Below the pieces are notes generated by a model. That model saw only the letters and a program-made list of their open reading frames with translations. It was not told where the DNA came from and searched no databases. Below, piece after piece: positions 34,401-64,000 of a stretch of 64,000 nt of DNA. The stretch is taken from the NCBI GenBank assembly GCA_047495785.1, contig JBLDXI010000024.1, forward strand, positions 4,154,001 through 4,218,000, written 5' to 3'. The stretch comes from Lepidodermella squamata. Taxonomy: Eukaryota; Gastrotricha. A program made the position numbers and the translations under genes. Each line of letters opens with the position of its first letter. Within the stretch, counting starts at the first letter, position 1.

Positions 34401-36774
34401 TACGTTGTTGCATTTGCTATAGTGATATCTGCAACACAGAACAGACTTGCCTATCAACAAATTGAGGATTTAAAACCACTCGTGGAGATGCGTGATGTAC
34501 CTCAGATGGGTGTGATTAAGGACTACACCCAGATTTACTCGTGGCTGAATAACAATCTACTGCCGCAGTTTTTCGCTGCCAACCAGTTGAGCAAAGGCCT
34601 GAAATTCAACGTGAAAAACATCTATCAAGTTCTCAATCATGATGTGGTAGTTCTCGGGCCAATTCGCTTGAGACAACAACGAGTCCGCACCGGTAATTTA
34701 GCTTGAATTGAAATAAACTAAATGATTCACGTGATTACCTTATTGTAGCTCCCTGTTTGTTGGAAACTTCGGCGATTCCTCAGTATGTCAAGAGATTCAC
34801 AGACTCACTCGTGTTGAATACTTCAAAATGTCAGAATCAATACGTTGGCCAACTTGGAGTGGGTGCGGACACCGAAATAAGGCAATTTTCGAACTTCAAT
34901 TGGACTTACAACGTGAATACTACTGCATGGTTGCCAGAGAATGTCACAACTGAGCAGGCTCCATGGATTCATCGAGAGGACAGTGGAATTCCTTACTCAG
35001 GCTGGCAAGCAACCTACACCAGCGGCGGGTATTACGTCGACCTACCAATTAATCTTGCGAAAGCTCAAGCTTTCATTACTGGGCTTCAGTCGAGGAGATG
35101 GCTGGACAACGCAACTTCAGTTTTGTTCGTCGACATGGTCCTGTTCAATGCTCAGGTCAACTTGTTCATCGCTGTCAAAGTGGTTTTCGAAGCCTTGAGT
35201 GCTGGAGGCATGACCTATCACGCGAGAATGTATCCTCTTCAGTTGTATCAATACATCGGGGCCAGTTCGGTCTTTGTTTTCGCCATACAAGCCATCTGGA
35301 TTTTGCTGGTTATCTCGCATCTGATCAAGATCGTTATCAAAATAAAGAAGCAAGGCTTCAAAAAATTTCGAAGAGATGGATGGGACTTGTTAGAGTTGGC
35401 TCAGATGTTGATAGCCTTGGCCATTGTTGGATTGTTCATTGCTCGAATTGTCGTTGTGATGAAAGTTGTTACTCGACTACAAACCGATAAGACTTCATTT
35501 GTGAACTTCGATCTCCTGGTCAACTGGGAAGCTTTGATGGCTAATCTGTACGGCATCACTTTTTTCATGACTATGCTGCTGTTTTTCCGCCATTTGACCT
35601 TCAATAAGTACTGGTGCATCTTCTTGGGAACGCTCTCCAAAGGCAAGGCGGATATATATTCATTCCTGTCCACTTTTGTCATCATCACATTACTGTTCGC
35701 CCAACTGGGTTATCTGAGCCTTAATACAACTTGTAACGAGTTTCAATCATTCACTGCTTCGATAATGACCCTGGTTCAGAATATCATCGGGGTAACTGGG
35801 TCCCTGATGTCACTGAGCTTCACCTCGCGTTACATCATGCTGTTCTGCATGGCTTATTCAACAATCGTCATGTTTTTGGCTGTTCAGGTCTTCATGACAA
35901 TTATTTCAGTCACGTACCGTCAAGTAGCTGAAAATGTTGAAGAAAACACTAACTGGGATCACGAACTATCGAGCTACATGGCAGAAGAATTAACGTCCGC
36001 TTTTGTTAAAACCCTTGCGAAGGAAACTGCTGCTCCTGTTTTCAAACCTGTTGGAGAACGCAATCTAGCGAAATGTAAGCCTTTGCTTTAGTTTATTGAT
36101 CTAACACTTTATATATTACATTAGTGGAGTATTCAATTTACCGTTTTTCGCGCCTTGTTGAGTCGCGAATCGAGGACGATGCTTACGAGAGAGTTGCGAA
36201 ACGCGAGCGTTGTCTGATGCATTGGATAGACATGAAATTGCATGAATTACGGCTGCAAAGACGTATGAACCCTGTTGAGCGTCAAGTCACCGCATCATCG
36301 AACACCACAACTAAGGTCAAAGATCCAAAGCTGTTCCTATGTGGGGACAAACTTATCACACAACGGGGTCATTTTGTTAAAAATGTCCAGCAATCCCGAC
36401 AACCTGCACCAGAACCTGTTTTAATTTCTCAGGATTGGCCCTGCCAAATAATTCCTGGCTTCAATTTCAATGCCAACACACTACACTCGCCGAAACAGAT
36501 TGTCATGCCTCTTGCTAGAACGGCTATGCCCGACATTAAGTTCAAGGAAAAACCAGTCAACAAAGTGGCTCCAGTCGGTAATCCAGCTTTCAACACGCCA
36601 CAAAAGAGACCAGATGTCAAAATTCAGATCACTCCCGCTCAGAGATCGCTGTGGGGTATGCTTTTCCCGAATAAAAAGCAGCCTGGCAGCTTGCCTGTCG
36701 GATCCGTTCGTGGATTGTACGATCCGAAGAAACAGGGCGGAAGTAGTCAGTTGAACCCATATCCAACACATTGA
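28411..36774 (+). CDS. Polycystin-1-like receptor channel PC-B with LamG-like domain and mucin-type stalk
   Basis: A complete 12-exon model whose phases all close: 28411-28474, 28531-28626, 28684-28752, 28811-29491, 29765-30046, 30226-30351, 31102-31311, 31366-31895, 31956-34050, 34102-34692, 34749-36074, 36125-36774, giving 2,239 residues. Domains: signal peptide (MKMQTAELLLILSIFA); one EGF; a beta-rich domain ending LIDLRVYNL, as LamG/ConA-like lectin domains often do; a Thr-rich stalk (29765-30046); a half EGF and three EGFs; linker; GPS-like FKSSYFGDFGADLVISPNTI lacking the GPS cysteines; TM1; PLAT; PKD1 signature WLSITRRPLPSNWTRCERL; polycystin loop with RWLDNATSVLFVD; pore EFQSFTASIMTLVQNIIGV. 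Relative to PC-A and PC-C it has no fibrinogen or sushi modules and carries two private introns in the core. The opposite strand to its neighbours implies an inversion. Exon 6 is the least certain. Confidence 0.88.
29821..29955 (+). repeat. 45-bp tandem repeat coding the Thr/Pro stalk of PC-B
   Basis: Three exact-period 45-bp units start at 29821, 29866 and 29911, each beginning ATCCCCACAGTTCCTG and encoding IPTVP followed by ten residues rich in Thr/Ser. Frame is kept (45 = 15 codons). It is a likely O-glycosylated stalk and a candidate length polymorphism. Confidence 0.85.
30093..30215. repeat. Foldback repeat in an intron of PC-B
   Basis: The left arm (AAATTAAAGGGACATTTTTT, then TGAGTG...CTCAAAATT) is imperfectly inverted at the right end (AATTTTGAGTGCATG, then CTTCCCTTTAATTTTT). 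The loop holds GCGCAC repeats. Its right arm runs to just before the acceptor at 30225. Confidence 0.6.
30352..31101. other. Long intron of PC-B
   Basis: At 750 bp this is the longest intron of PC-B. I see no exon, repeat family or RNA gene in it. Confidence 0.5.
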
Positions 36775-36889
36775 ATAAGCAGACTTCTAATTGATGAAAC
36801 ATTGGAATTGTGTGTTTATGACATTGAGATTCTTTGCGCGCGTTTTTTTGAACCATATTATCAAACATATTATTCTGACGGTTTCATTG

Positions 36890-36895
36890 AATAAA
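36890..36895 (+). promoter_or_regulatory. Polyadenylation signal AATAAA for PC-B
   Basis: AATAAA lies about 115 bp past the PC-B stop, inside the 248-bp gap between the convergent PC-B and PC-C stops. Confidence 0.55.
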
Positions 36896-36946
36896 AGCGA
36901 CCCTGCGTTTTCTTTATATATAATGAAACTCTCGAACTCAGAAAAT

Positions 36947-36957
36947 TTTATTTTATT
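36947..36957 (-). promoter_or_regulatory. Polyadenylation signals for PC-C
   Basis: Two overlapping AATAAA hexamers on the minus strand lie about 65-75 bp past the PC-C stop. They are only about 50 bp from the PC-B signal, so the two 3' UTRs may overlap as antisense. Confidence 0.55.
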
Positions 36958-37022
36958 TATTAGTGCGTCAAATTATTTATTAACAGGAAAGTGTTGATAT
37001 GAAAGTTCTCATTTAGTGAAAT

Positions 37023-54383
<17,361 letters not shown>

Positions 54384-55315
54384 CGGAAAACTGACTATAC
54401 AAAACAATTTAAACCAGATTTTTCATTCAATCATTGCGAATGCAAGATTTTGACGGTCTGCGTGGGCTGGAACCGCCAGCATAAAGAACTCTAGAATTGC
54501 TAATCGTGCAGTCCAGGGAAACAGCTAGAAATGAATCGCGCCAGATTGGGTTCCAGTAGTTGAGTGTTGTTTTAGTCAATTCGTCGCTCTAACCCGCAAA
54601 GCAAGGTGCTAACCCAGCTTCTTCGCCGGCTGATTGATCTCTAAGCGACCGCTCGAAGCTTTCTTTGTTATTTGTTTGCGTAACACTTTTCCGCTCATTG
54701 TCTGGAAGATATAACATTTAGAAAGATTGGTAATTGCACAAAGCGGCGAATCTATTATTCATCACGTAGAGCCCTGCCCACTCAACGCATAATTGATCAC
54801 GATTACCGCCACCCTCCTCCGCTTTTTTGGGCTAATCAATCAAGAATAAGTTCAATGGCGCAGTTCTCAAAGTTCTGATGGCGTTCGCCTCTTGTCTTAC
54901 GCAAAAAAGCATCACATGATTCATAGGTCTTTGATGAGGCGTAATTTTGTTTGTCGGCGGTTTTTCGATTTTTCTGCCATTTCGATCTGCGCCAAGTACT
55001 TGATAATGAGGGGGATGAGGGGTATCGTACCCTCCAGTTTGGGAGGCCAAAGTGGGAAAACACCCGAAAAACCACAAGGGGGCCTTTTGGATCCTACTTC
55101 GCGCCGTGCGACCGCGTACGGACTAACCCGCGTTCGGGACTAATTCGGGCTCGGGCCCTAACAATGCGTTCAGTTGCCAAACTTCGTTGTGAGGTTCTGT
55201 GAAGTCAAATTTCAATTCAAACGCAGCTGACTGTCAAGAAAAAGAGAAATTTTATTCGTCTGAAAAGTTATTGGTCACACTGTTTCGTCAAATGAATTCT
55301 CACGTACAATCAAGT
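54384..55315. other. Intergenic region between PC-D and PC-C (tandem)
   Basis: This holds the PC-D 3' end and the PC-C promoter. Open frames of 80-odd codons at 54.83-55.2 kb on both strands overlap one another and show no domain. Confidence 0.45.
55251..55256 (-). promoter_or_regulatory. Polyadenylation signal AATAAA for PC-D
   Basis: Minus-strand AATAAA lies about 60 bp past the PC-D stop codon. Confidence 0.55.
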
Positions 55316-58300
55316 TCACATTTTGCTCTCATAACCGGGATAAAGAGGTTGAAAGTTATCTTTAACGGTTTTACCGTACATGTCTCTTATTGCATCTGCT
55401 GGGTAAAATCGTCCATCAATTCCATTAGGATTTTTCTTCCCAGGCATGAAATAATCCAGAACTGACTCAGCAGGCTTTGCATTCCGAACCGGTCTTGTTT
55501 CGATTGCATAATCAATCTCAAGAGTTGCAGCGATTGGCTGCAGTTCAGCATTGACTGGTCGTGGTGGGTGGTGATATCCCAGCAAAGGCCTAGGCATCGT
55601 CTCAATCGTGGCGATTTCAGGAACCCTGTTTCGCTGGCATTCCTCTAGTACTGTCATGAACTTCTCCTCGTCAATTTCCACTGTTGCGTCCAAAGAATAC
55701 GATTCGGCTAATTTCAAAGCTCGGTGCAGTGCATGCTCCACTGAAATTTGGGACAAATTTGTAGAATATCAACAATGCGGGAATGACTCACATTTTGCGA
55801 AGTTTTTATCCCCAATAGGTTTGAATTGCTGATTTTTCCTGTCCTCGCCATTACGGCGCTTGATCATTTTGCTGAATTCGTCCGTCATATAATCGGAAAC
55901 AGCCTTGTCCCACTCCGTATTCCTTTCAACATTCTCCGCAACCTGGCCGTAAGTTACTGATATGATAGCCATGAAAATCTGAACTGCCAAAAACATGACA
56001 ATGGCCGAGTACGCCAGACAAAACAGCATGATGAAACGCGATGACGAGCTGAGTTGCATCAAAGTCCCAGAGACTCCGATAATGTTCTGCACCAGCGTCA
56101 TTATACTCGCTGTGAAAGTTCTAAATTCGTCTCTTGTATCTCCCATGGTCAAATTTCCCAGTCCAGAGAACATCACAGTGATAAGAGCAAATACAAAAAC
56201 AAATGACGCCAAATCTCTTTTCCCCTTCGACAGAGTGGCCAAAAACATGCACCAATGCTTGTTGAACTTGAGGTGCCGGAAGAAGAGCATCATTGCCATG
56301 AAAAAGGCTATGCCATACAAGTTGGCCATCAATTCCTCCCAGTTGATTAGTAAGTCGAGATTCGCGAACGATGAGCGATCTGTCTGCATTCGGGTGATTG
56401 TTTTGATGATGAAATAAATCCTAGCTCCGAAGAGACCAACAATTGCGAATGAGAGAAGAATTGAAGCGGCTTCGAGAACATTCCAGCCATCGCTGAACAC
56501 TTTTCTGGCTCCCTTTTTCCGCAGCTGATATAGAAACTTCACTGCCAGAGAAATTACGAGAAGGATCCATATTCCTTGGACTATGAATATTGGGACAGAT
56601 CCAGCTCCGGAGTATTGATACAGTTGAAGTGGATAGAGTCTAGCATGATAATTCATGCCACCAGCCGCCAGCGCCTCAAAAACAACTTTCACAGCCATGA
56701 AAACGTTAACCTGAGCGTTGTAGACTACGAAATCGACAAAAAGGACCGAAGTAGCGTTGTCCAGCCATCGCCCTGATTTGAGTTGTCTCACCAATTCCTG
56801 AGCCCTCCACATTTTTGTAGGGAGATCGACGTAATACCCTCCGGTTTTGTAACTTGCCATCCAGCCTGCGTAAACAAAGCCGTTATCATTCTCCCGGAGT
56901 AGCCATGGAGCTTCTTCAGTTGAAATATTGGTAGGTTTCGTCCATGTAACTGGGTAGGGGACCCAGCCGTACTGAAAATCTCTGTTTTCCGAAGTCGCAC
57001 CCACGCCATAAGCGGTAGAATACGGGTCTTGGCATGTCACATTTCCACCAGCTAAGCTGTTGAAATACTTCTGAACAGCAGCCTTGACAATAGTTTGGGT
57101 TAGAGGGCAATTTCTGTTGGCGACCCGTTGTTGGCGGAGTCGAATCGGCCCAGTGATTACCACATCATGGTTCGGCACCGAGTAAATATTTTTTGAATTG
57201 AATATCCCGCCATAATTCAGCTGATTTCCATTCAAGAAATTCGGAATTATCTTGCTATCCAGCCAGTTGAAAATAACGTTGTAGTCTTGAACGGCATCTA
57301 GAACTTGTTGATACCTGTCCACAGTGACCAAAGGCTTAAGATCGTGAACCTGCAGGTAGCGATACGAGTTCTGGGTGTATGAGATGACCAATGCAAAAGT
57401 GATGACGTAGATAATGTGATGGCTGATGCCGACTAGAATGTTGCGAAGTCTCTTGAAAACTTCCGTTTTTTCAGCCGTGTTGTCTGAAAGCAAATAGGCT
57501 ACTAATACTCAAAAAATGTTGCAAATTCTACCTTTCGAATAAATAATCTTTCCGATGTTCAATCCATCATCAGGGAGTCTCAATAAGGATGACGTGAAGA
57601 TTGACAGAATGAATACTTTTACAGTTTGGACGATGATGATGTCTTGAACTAGATGCAAGACCATTCCGGACAGCCATTGTAAAGACTTCTCGCGGCCCCA
57701 AACCAGGCTATACATAACAACCATGAAAGCTGAGATTCCGACACAGGCTGCGACCACTATGAAAAAGTGAATTTGAAAGATACATTTCAGTGAATTAATT
57801 ATTTAATTACGAAGCCATGCGATTGCGAGAGTCCAAAAAGACAGCTGGAATGGTTTTTTCTTCTTTTTACCAGGTTCAGATTCTTCTTCATCGTTTTTCT
57901 TGACAGGAGCGTTAAAAACTGTCAGCCATTTGCTATTTTCAGCCGTTCGCCTTTTGACACTCTTGAAGATGAACCCGATTACAGCCGTAGGCGGGATGAT
58001 GATAATACAGCCGATAAAACTCGTGTAAAGTGTGAACCACGAGATTCGGAAGAAACTTCCAATTTTTATTCCGACACGTGGCGAAGTAGATTCCTTGCCG
58101 TAAAACATGCAGCTTACTAGCATTCCCATGAAAATAGCTGCTACAACACATGACAATCGTTCAGCCCTGGTCCAATTGCTAGGTAGAGGACGTTTAATTG
58201 TCGAAAGCCAAGGATGGTTGTCTGTAATTCCTGTTCGAGAATGGCCACTCACAAGATAACGGAAGCCTTTGATTTGATCTTCTGTAGCCAGATTGGCTAC

Positions 58301-61300
58301 AACTCTATCACCAGCTCTCATTGTTGAGCGGACTGGGAAAACAAACTTTTCGCCACTAGCCACATCGAGAAGAACAATCTTATCGATGTAGAGCTGAAAT
58401 GGTTTGACAGACTGTTTCCGGCTAAGAACCATAACTTCGACAGCATTACAATATCCGATCGGGAGGCTCGTGGTCAAAATAAAGTTTTCAGGATGGTCTC
58501 CATTGAAGTTCTTCCTCTGGCCATCAGCCATGAGCCGCCAGTTAGTACTACTGATCTCGCCCCGAAATCTAGCGTAAATCCGAGGTTGCAGGTCATAGCG
58601 CAGAACTTTGTAGTAGTCGATAGATATCAAATAGTTATGCGTGTGATTAGGTTTGTTTTCGATCAAAGGTAAGAACGCCCAAGCTTTCAGGTCGCTTCTA
58701 TCAAGCGCTATCATGAAGGCTAGGAACCCAAGGTATAGGTAAATTGCAGCGACCATGAAGGCAAGGACGAAAGCGTTATCTGAAACTAGGGTCGAGAAGT
58801 TACCGAAAACCTCAGAGAATTCTATAGTATTAGGTGATATCAGCAAATCTGCTCCGAAATCTCCGAAATAAGAGGATTTGAATGCCACCTCGCTCTCAGA
58901 CGTGCTCGGCTCGACATCGAACCCGTACGATGTGTCATTCAGGACGTATTCTGTCGACCTTTTACGTCTGTTATTGGTGGACTGACCGCTTGAAGCGAAC
59001 CCTATTCGCAGATGGTACCCGAAACACTTAACCATTTCGCAAGCAGAAGTTGGCAAATCGTCCAATGCACTGTAGCCCGAAAAGTCCTTTCGATTGAAGA
59101 CGAAAATGGTGAAGTTAGCATTTTCCCCGAGACCAAGTTGGTCTTTCGCGAATGAATGTAAAACTTCAGAAGGAATGACAACGCGCAACTCTTTAGTAGT
59201 ATCATAGTTGAACTTCAGTTTTCCATACCGTGGATGCAGGCTGTCGCTTACTGACGCCTTCGTAACATTGACAACCCACGTGTAAGATTTTACAGTTGGA
59301 GTAACATTCAGCGAAATGAAGGACGAGTATGAATTCTCTACCACCGGATATATGAGGAAGAAATCGCCGGCTCTCGGCGTTGCTGGGAAACTAGCCAAAG
59401 TTCCAATCGTGTCGCCATTTGTAGACAAGTCGCATTTCACTTTGCTGACGTCACACTGAGCTTCTACTTTACGAGTACTCAGCTGAACTGCTCTGTTGAC
59501 AACTGGCTTGGCCGTGATTCTTATCGGATATTCATTGTTTAGAACAAGCTCAGTCTTATCCATGTAGACCTTGATAGAAACCGTCGGCATGTTAAACGGC
59601 TGATTGACGTCGAACACATTCGAAACATAGGCCGATAGAACTGCCGACAGCTTGGAGTTTGCTTTCAATGCTGCCGGAGGCTTATAGAACATATTCAGTA
59701 CATTAGCGGGGGATTGGAACGTTGCGGTTGCTAGATTGGTTCGTAACACGAGACCAGAAGTGTTGCCGGCTTCGAAGTTAAACACTAAAATTGAGAAGAA
59801 CTTCCCGTTGAAGGTGAAATCTCGCCCGGTAAAGAGGGTTTTCTTAACCATAGCAGCCATTCGGTCAAGCATATCTCTGAAACCTGAGTAAATTGCCTCA
59901 GCTTCGTCTTCGTCTAACGTTGTTTGTGTTTCAAGATTTTTCTCTTCTGTGATGAATTTGTCAGCAACACACTTTTTTGTTCCAGCCTGCGGTGCGATAA
60001 TGTCACCTGGGGGAAGCTGAACTGTCTCAACGAGATTCGACATAACAGTGCTTGAAGCCTGAGCATAGGCCATTGTCATTGCCGTAATAGTTTCGACAGG
60101 CACAGTCGAGGCAATATCGACGTATCGCGAGAGTAGAGGTGTGAGATTAGAGAAAAAATCGTCCTATATAAAAGGGTGCAATGGAATAAATGCAAATAAA
60201 ATCTAAATTCATACTGTGATTTTCGTCAGCTTTGATGCATTCGAAGTTTGAGCGATGAATTGCGAGCTGTCGATAGCGATACTGCTCAGTGCGACAGCCT
60301 GCTCGAGAAGAGTTTGGTTAGACAATTTGCTGAATTGTTCGAGCGCAGTTGTTGGGTCTTTCAAAGTAACAGCCGAGGCTGAGCAATCTGAGCCGAAAAA
60401 TCCGATGAGGCATTCGCATTTGTTAAGCGAAACGCATTTTCCAGCGTTTTTGCAACCACCAAGACCAGAACAGTCAGCTGAAAGAAATAATCTGGCATTA
60501 ATTGATTTTTAACGAAGGCCTAGCCAACCTGTGGAGCATGACGGACCAGTCCAAGATGCGTTACAGATGCAATTACCCGGGGCAACGCAGAAGCCGTTTC
60601 CTGAACAGTTATTGACCGAAGAACAGTCAGCTGATTCAAGAAATTTCAATCAAGAACAATTAATTATAGAGCGGGTTCTGAAACATACGTATCGTGCAGT
60701 TCGTACCCAGCCAACCCGATTTGCAAATGCATAGATTAGGCTGGGAACAGACAGCGTTCTTTGGACAGCCGCCGATTCCAGAACAGTCCGCTGAGCATTT
60801 GTCACATTATCACAAATTAGAATCGAAGTAAAATCGGAAAAACTTACGTGTTGCGCAATCAGAGCCAAGCCAATTAGATTGACAGTTACATGTTGATGGT
60901 GCAGAACAGTTTCCATGACCGCTGCAATTGCTACGGCTTGAACAGTCAGCTAAGTTGAAACCACGTTATCGATTCTCATTACTGCTCTATTTTGTTGAAT
61001 ACTTACGAGTACTACATGTTGCCCCGCGCCAAGATCCCGACACGCATGAACAGACATTTGGCGAGGTACAAGTCCCGCCGTTGAGACATCCACCGATTCC
61101 TGAGCAATCAGCTGTTTGAAAACGTGATTTAGATTTAGATTTCAGCTTGACGAATTGTTTTTCATAAAATTACCGGTGGCGCAATCGACACCAAACCATC
61201 CGGAATTACAGCTGCATGTGTTAGCGGACACACAATTGCCATGATTTGAACAATTTTGACGCAAAGAGCAGTCAGCTTTTAGTATCATTTGTTTTAGAAA

Positions 61301-64000
61301 ATCAACATTATGTCCGGGGGAAACTCACGAATGTTGCAAGTGGCTCCAGCCCAGCCAACAGGACAGGTACATTTGTTGGCGGAGGAGCATGTTCCGCCAT
61401 TGTTACATCCACCAATCGAGCTACAGTCAGCTGATAACCAAAGTATTTAAGTAGAGTTCAAAAGGAGTTAGAGCGGCTCACGTGTTGAACAATTAACGCC
61501 TAACCACCCGGATGCGCAAGTGCACGTGTTTGGGGAAGAGCAGGAGCCATGGCCGGAACAGTTTGCTCGAGATGAGCAATCAGCTGTAGAGAATATAATG
61601 TTTCAATCTCGAAAATTGGGCTCAAACTTAAATCTAACGAGTGCTGCAGTTTTGTCCAATGTACCCTGCCGCACATGTGCAAGTGTTAGGCCCAGTGCAT
61701 GTCCCTCCGTTATAGCAGTTTCCTATTGCGGAGCAGCTGGCTAGAATGAAGATGAGCATTTGAAACTAAAATAATGGGTAGAAGAAATTGTCTAACGCGT
61801 AGAGCAGCTGTTTCCAGACCAGCCAGATTTGCAAGAGCAAACATCCGGTTGAGTGCAGTTACCATTACCGGAACACGAGTTTACGCCGTTGCATGTTGCT
61901 ATTCGGGTTTTTTTCATCATACTTCTCCTGATTTTATAGATAGAAAAATGCTACCGGTTCCGCAGTCAGGAGTCGTCCAGCCAGCAGCGCAGGTGCAAGT
62001 TCCTGGCGCGCTGCACGTTCCACCGTTTTTGCAACCTCCAATGCCGCTACAAACGGCTGGGAACAAAATTGAATCAGTTCGACTTTTATTTAATTGAACG
62101 ATTTTTACAATACCTGTGTTACAATTCGCCCCGGTCCATCCAGCTGTACAAGTACAAGTATTAGCGGTAACGCAAGTGCCGCTATTCAAACAGCCACCCA
62201 GAGCAGTGCAATCGGCTTGGGTAAGATTAAGATGAATATTGAGAGCTGAATTGGCACAATTAGAGCCAAACTTACGAATTGAACAGTTGCTACCAATCCA
62301 TCCTGAGGTACAAGTACAGGTGTTGGCTGATGAGCATACACCGTGCCCTGAGCAGTTATTTCGAGACGAACAATCCGCTGAAGTCAAATAGAGCGTGAAA
62401 TCCTACGAAAAATCAACTCTGAGAGCCAAATTACCAACGCTGCAGTTTGTTCCCATCCAGCCGGCTGGACAGCTACAGGTGTTTGGCGCCGTACAAGTGC
62501 CAGAATTTCGGCAATTTCCGATAGAGGAACAGTCCGCTGTTTGGAAAGAAATCATTTAGCTAGTGATTTTTCAGCAATAAGATGATTTACGATTTGAACA
62601 GCTTGGTCCAAGCCATCCGGCTGTGCAAGTGCACGTATCTGGCTGCGTACAACTGCCATGTCCGGAGCAGGAGTTAACAGCAAGGCATGTTGCTATGGGA
62701 AAGCCATAACGATTAGATGGGAAGTAATTAAAATCTTACCGGTGCTGCAATCAGATGATGTCCACCCTGCAGCGCATGTACAAGTGTTAGGACTGCTGCA
62801 CGTGCCTCCATTCTTACACACACCGAGACTGGCACAGTTAGCTATGAAATAGTTTGAAAAGAATTTCTGCCAATACCCTCACGTGGAAACTTACGCGTGT
62901 TGCAGCTCGCTCCAAGCCACGAAGCTGTACAGCTACATGTATTCGCATTAACACATGTCCCTCCGTTGTTGCAGCCTCCAATCGACGAGCAGTCAGCTAA
63001 AAAATATGTATGCTGTATTTATTTGACAGACTTGCTTATAAAACTTACGGGTAGCGCAGTCCAGTCCAGTCCAACCAGAGTTGCAGGAGCAAGTGCTTGC
63101 AGCGGAGCAAGTTCCATGGCCGGAACACTCATTCCGAGTTGAACAATCAGCTGAAATTAGAAATTATAGAGGAATTAAAATAAAATATACAGCATTTCAA
63201 CACTCACGCGTTGAACAATCTGTTCCCTTCCAACCAGCACTGCAAGTGCAAGTGTTCGCAGCAGAGCAAGTGCCACTGTTTTGACAACCGCCAGGGCAGT
63301 CAGCTGAAAGACAAAATGTTGAATTGCAGAAATTCGCAGCATTTCCCTTACGCTGCGAGCAGTTGGCATTTATCCATCCAGCCGAGCAGCTGCAAGTGTT
63401 GGCAGTAACGCAAGTACCATGACCAGAGCAACTGTTTCGAATGGTGCAGTCAGCTAGGTAGCCATTTGCCGAATAAAGGAATTAGGGGATAACAGATTGA
63501 AAATTGCATATTACCTGTTGCGCAAGTTGTACCGGCCCAACCAGACGAGCAAGTACAAGTATCAGGAGCAGAACACACTCCGCTATTCTGACAACCTCCA
63601 ATTCCTGAACAGTCAGCTTAAATAAAGGCATACTTCAGAGCAATGGAATCCTAATTTTTCCATCTTCTTACGAGTCGCGCAATCCAAGCCAGTCCAACCT
63701 GCACTACAGGTGCAGACATTGGGCGATGTGCAAGTTCCGTGACCGGAACAAGAATTTCGGGCCGGACAAGTTGCTTCAAATCAATTATCATTTTAATTTG
63801 GTGTGATTTCATGGAAACAAATCATACCAACACTGCAGTCTGCAGTTGTCCATAGAGCAACGCAGGTGCAAGTGTTGGGACTGTTGCAAGTGCCTCCATT
63901 CTTGCACCCACCGAGACTGGCGCAATTAGCTATCAAATCGTACTTGAAGTATTTATGCCGAGCACTGCATGCGGCAACTTACGGGTGCTGCAGCTAGCTC
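55316..64000 (-). CDS. Polycystin-1-like receptor channel PC-D with long EGF ectodomain, 5' partial
   Basis: The gene runs off the window in the middle of an EGF exon, so its start is unknown. Visible order: 23 complete EGF modules plus a partial one; linker; GPS-like FKSSYFGDFGADLLISPNTI without GPS cysteines; TM1; PLAT; PKD1 signature WLSTIKRPLPSNWTRAERL; polycystin loop with RWLDNATSVLFVD; pore EFRTFTASIMTLVQNIIGV; cytosolic tail. Core exons: 60215-60477, 57811-60163, 57532-57756, 55792-57483, 55316-55740. The PLAT exon is continuous where PC-A and PC-C have an extra phase-1 intron. Its tail resembles that of PC-B, so PC-B and PC-D look like one sub-lineage and PC-A and PC-C the other. No fibrinogen or sushi modules are seen, though they could lie upstream. 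Expected role: TRPP-type channel with adhesive ectodomain. Confidence 0.87.
60380..64000 (-). repeat. EGF exon array of PC-D, at least 23 units
   Basis: Exons of about 105 bp with introns of about 50 bp recur every 150-160 bp from 60.4 kb to the window edge. The units are more diverged from one another than those of PC-C, so the array is probably older. The innermost exon (60215-60477) fuses the last EGF (CKNAGKCVSLNKCECLIGFFGSDC) to the linker. Confidence 0.82.

Overview
The window is nuclear DNA of a multicellular animal. Genes are split by short GT-AG introns (about 50-60 bp, one GC-AG), AATAAA signals follow several stops, and the proteins are animal families: EGF, fibrinogen C-terminal, sushi and PLAT domains, polycystin channels, ankyrin/SOCS-box and P450. 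Compact introns and moderate GC suggest a small-genome invertebrate. I cannot name the phylum; a tardigrade-like or other compact protostome genome is only a guess.

Layout. 1-3.4 kb: 3' part of a full-length ABCB/P-glycoprotein-type exporter (+). 4.3-5.4 kb: N-terminally truncated cytochrome P450 (-). 5.7-6.9 kb: intronless ankyrin/SOCS-box type protein (-). 8.0-12.9 kb: head-to-head pair of secreted ankyrin-repeat proteins (- and +), the second with a hydrophobic segment and a basic, His-rich tail and a first intron full of inverted repeats. 13.7-64 kb: a cluster of four polycystin-1-like genes, called here PC-A (-, 13713-25521), PC-B (+, 28411-36774), PC-C (-, 37023-54383) and PC-D (-, 55316 to beyond the window).

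All four polycystins share one core: extracellular region, degenerate GPS-like segment, TM1, PLAT domain, further TM helices, polycystin extracellular loop and PKD2-type pore. They differ in the ectodomain. PC-A and PC-C carry signal peptide, EGF, F5/8C-like domain, four fibrinogen-related domains (FReDs), an apple-like Cys-rich module, about three sushi modules and then EGFs (7 in PC-A, about 35 in PC-C). PC-B is short, with EGF, a LamG-like domain, a Thr-rich stalk and EGFs. PC-D is a run of at least 23 EGF exons whose 5' end lies outside the window. EGF exons whose phases I checked are 1-1 symmetrical, which explains easy expansion. The likely picture is an expanded family of large receptor-channels whose lectin-like ectodomains sense ligands or contact and whose C-terminal half is a TRPP-like cation channel. 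Exon joins were worked out by eye from splice consensus and paralogue comparison. The core joins are firm; some ectodomain joins are approximate.
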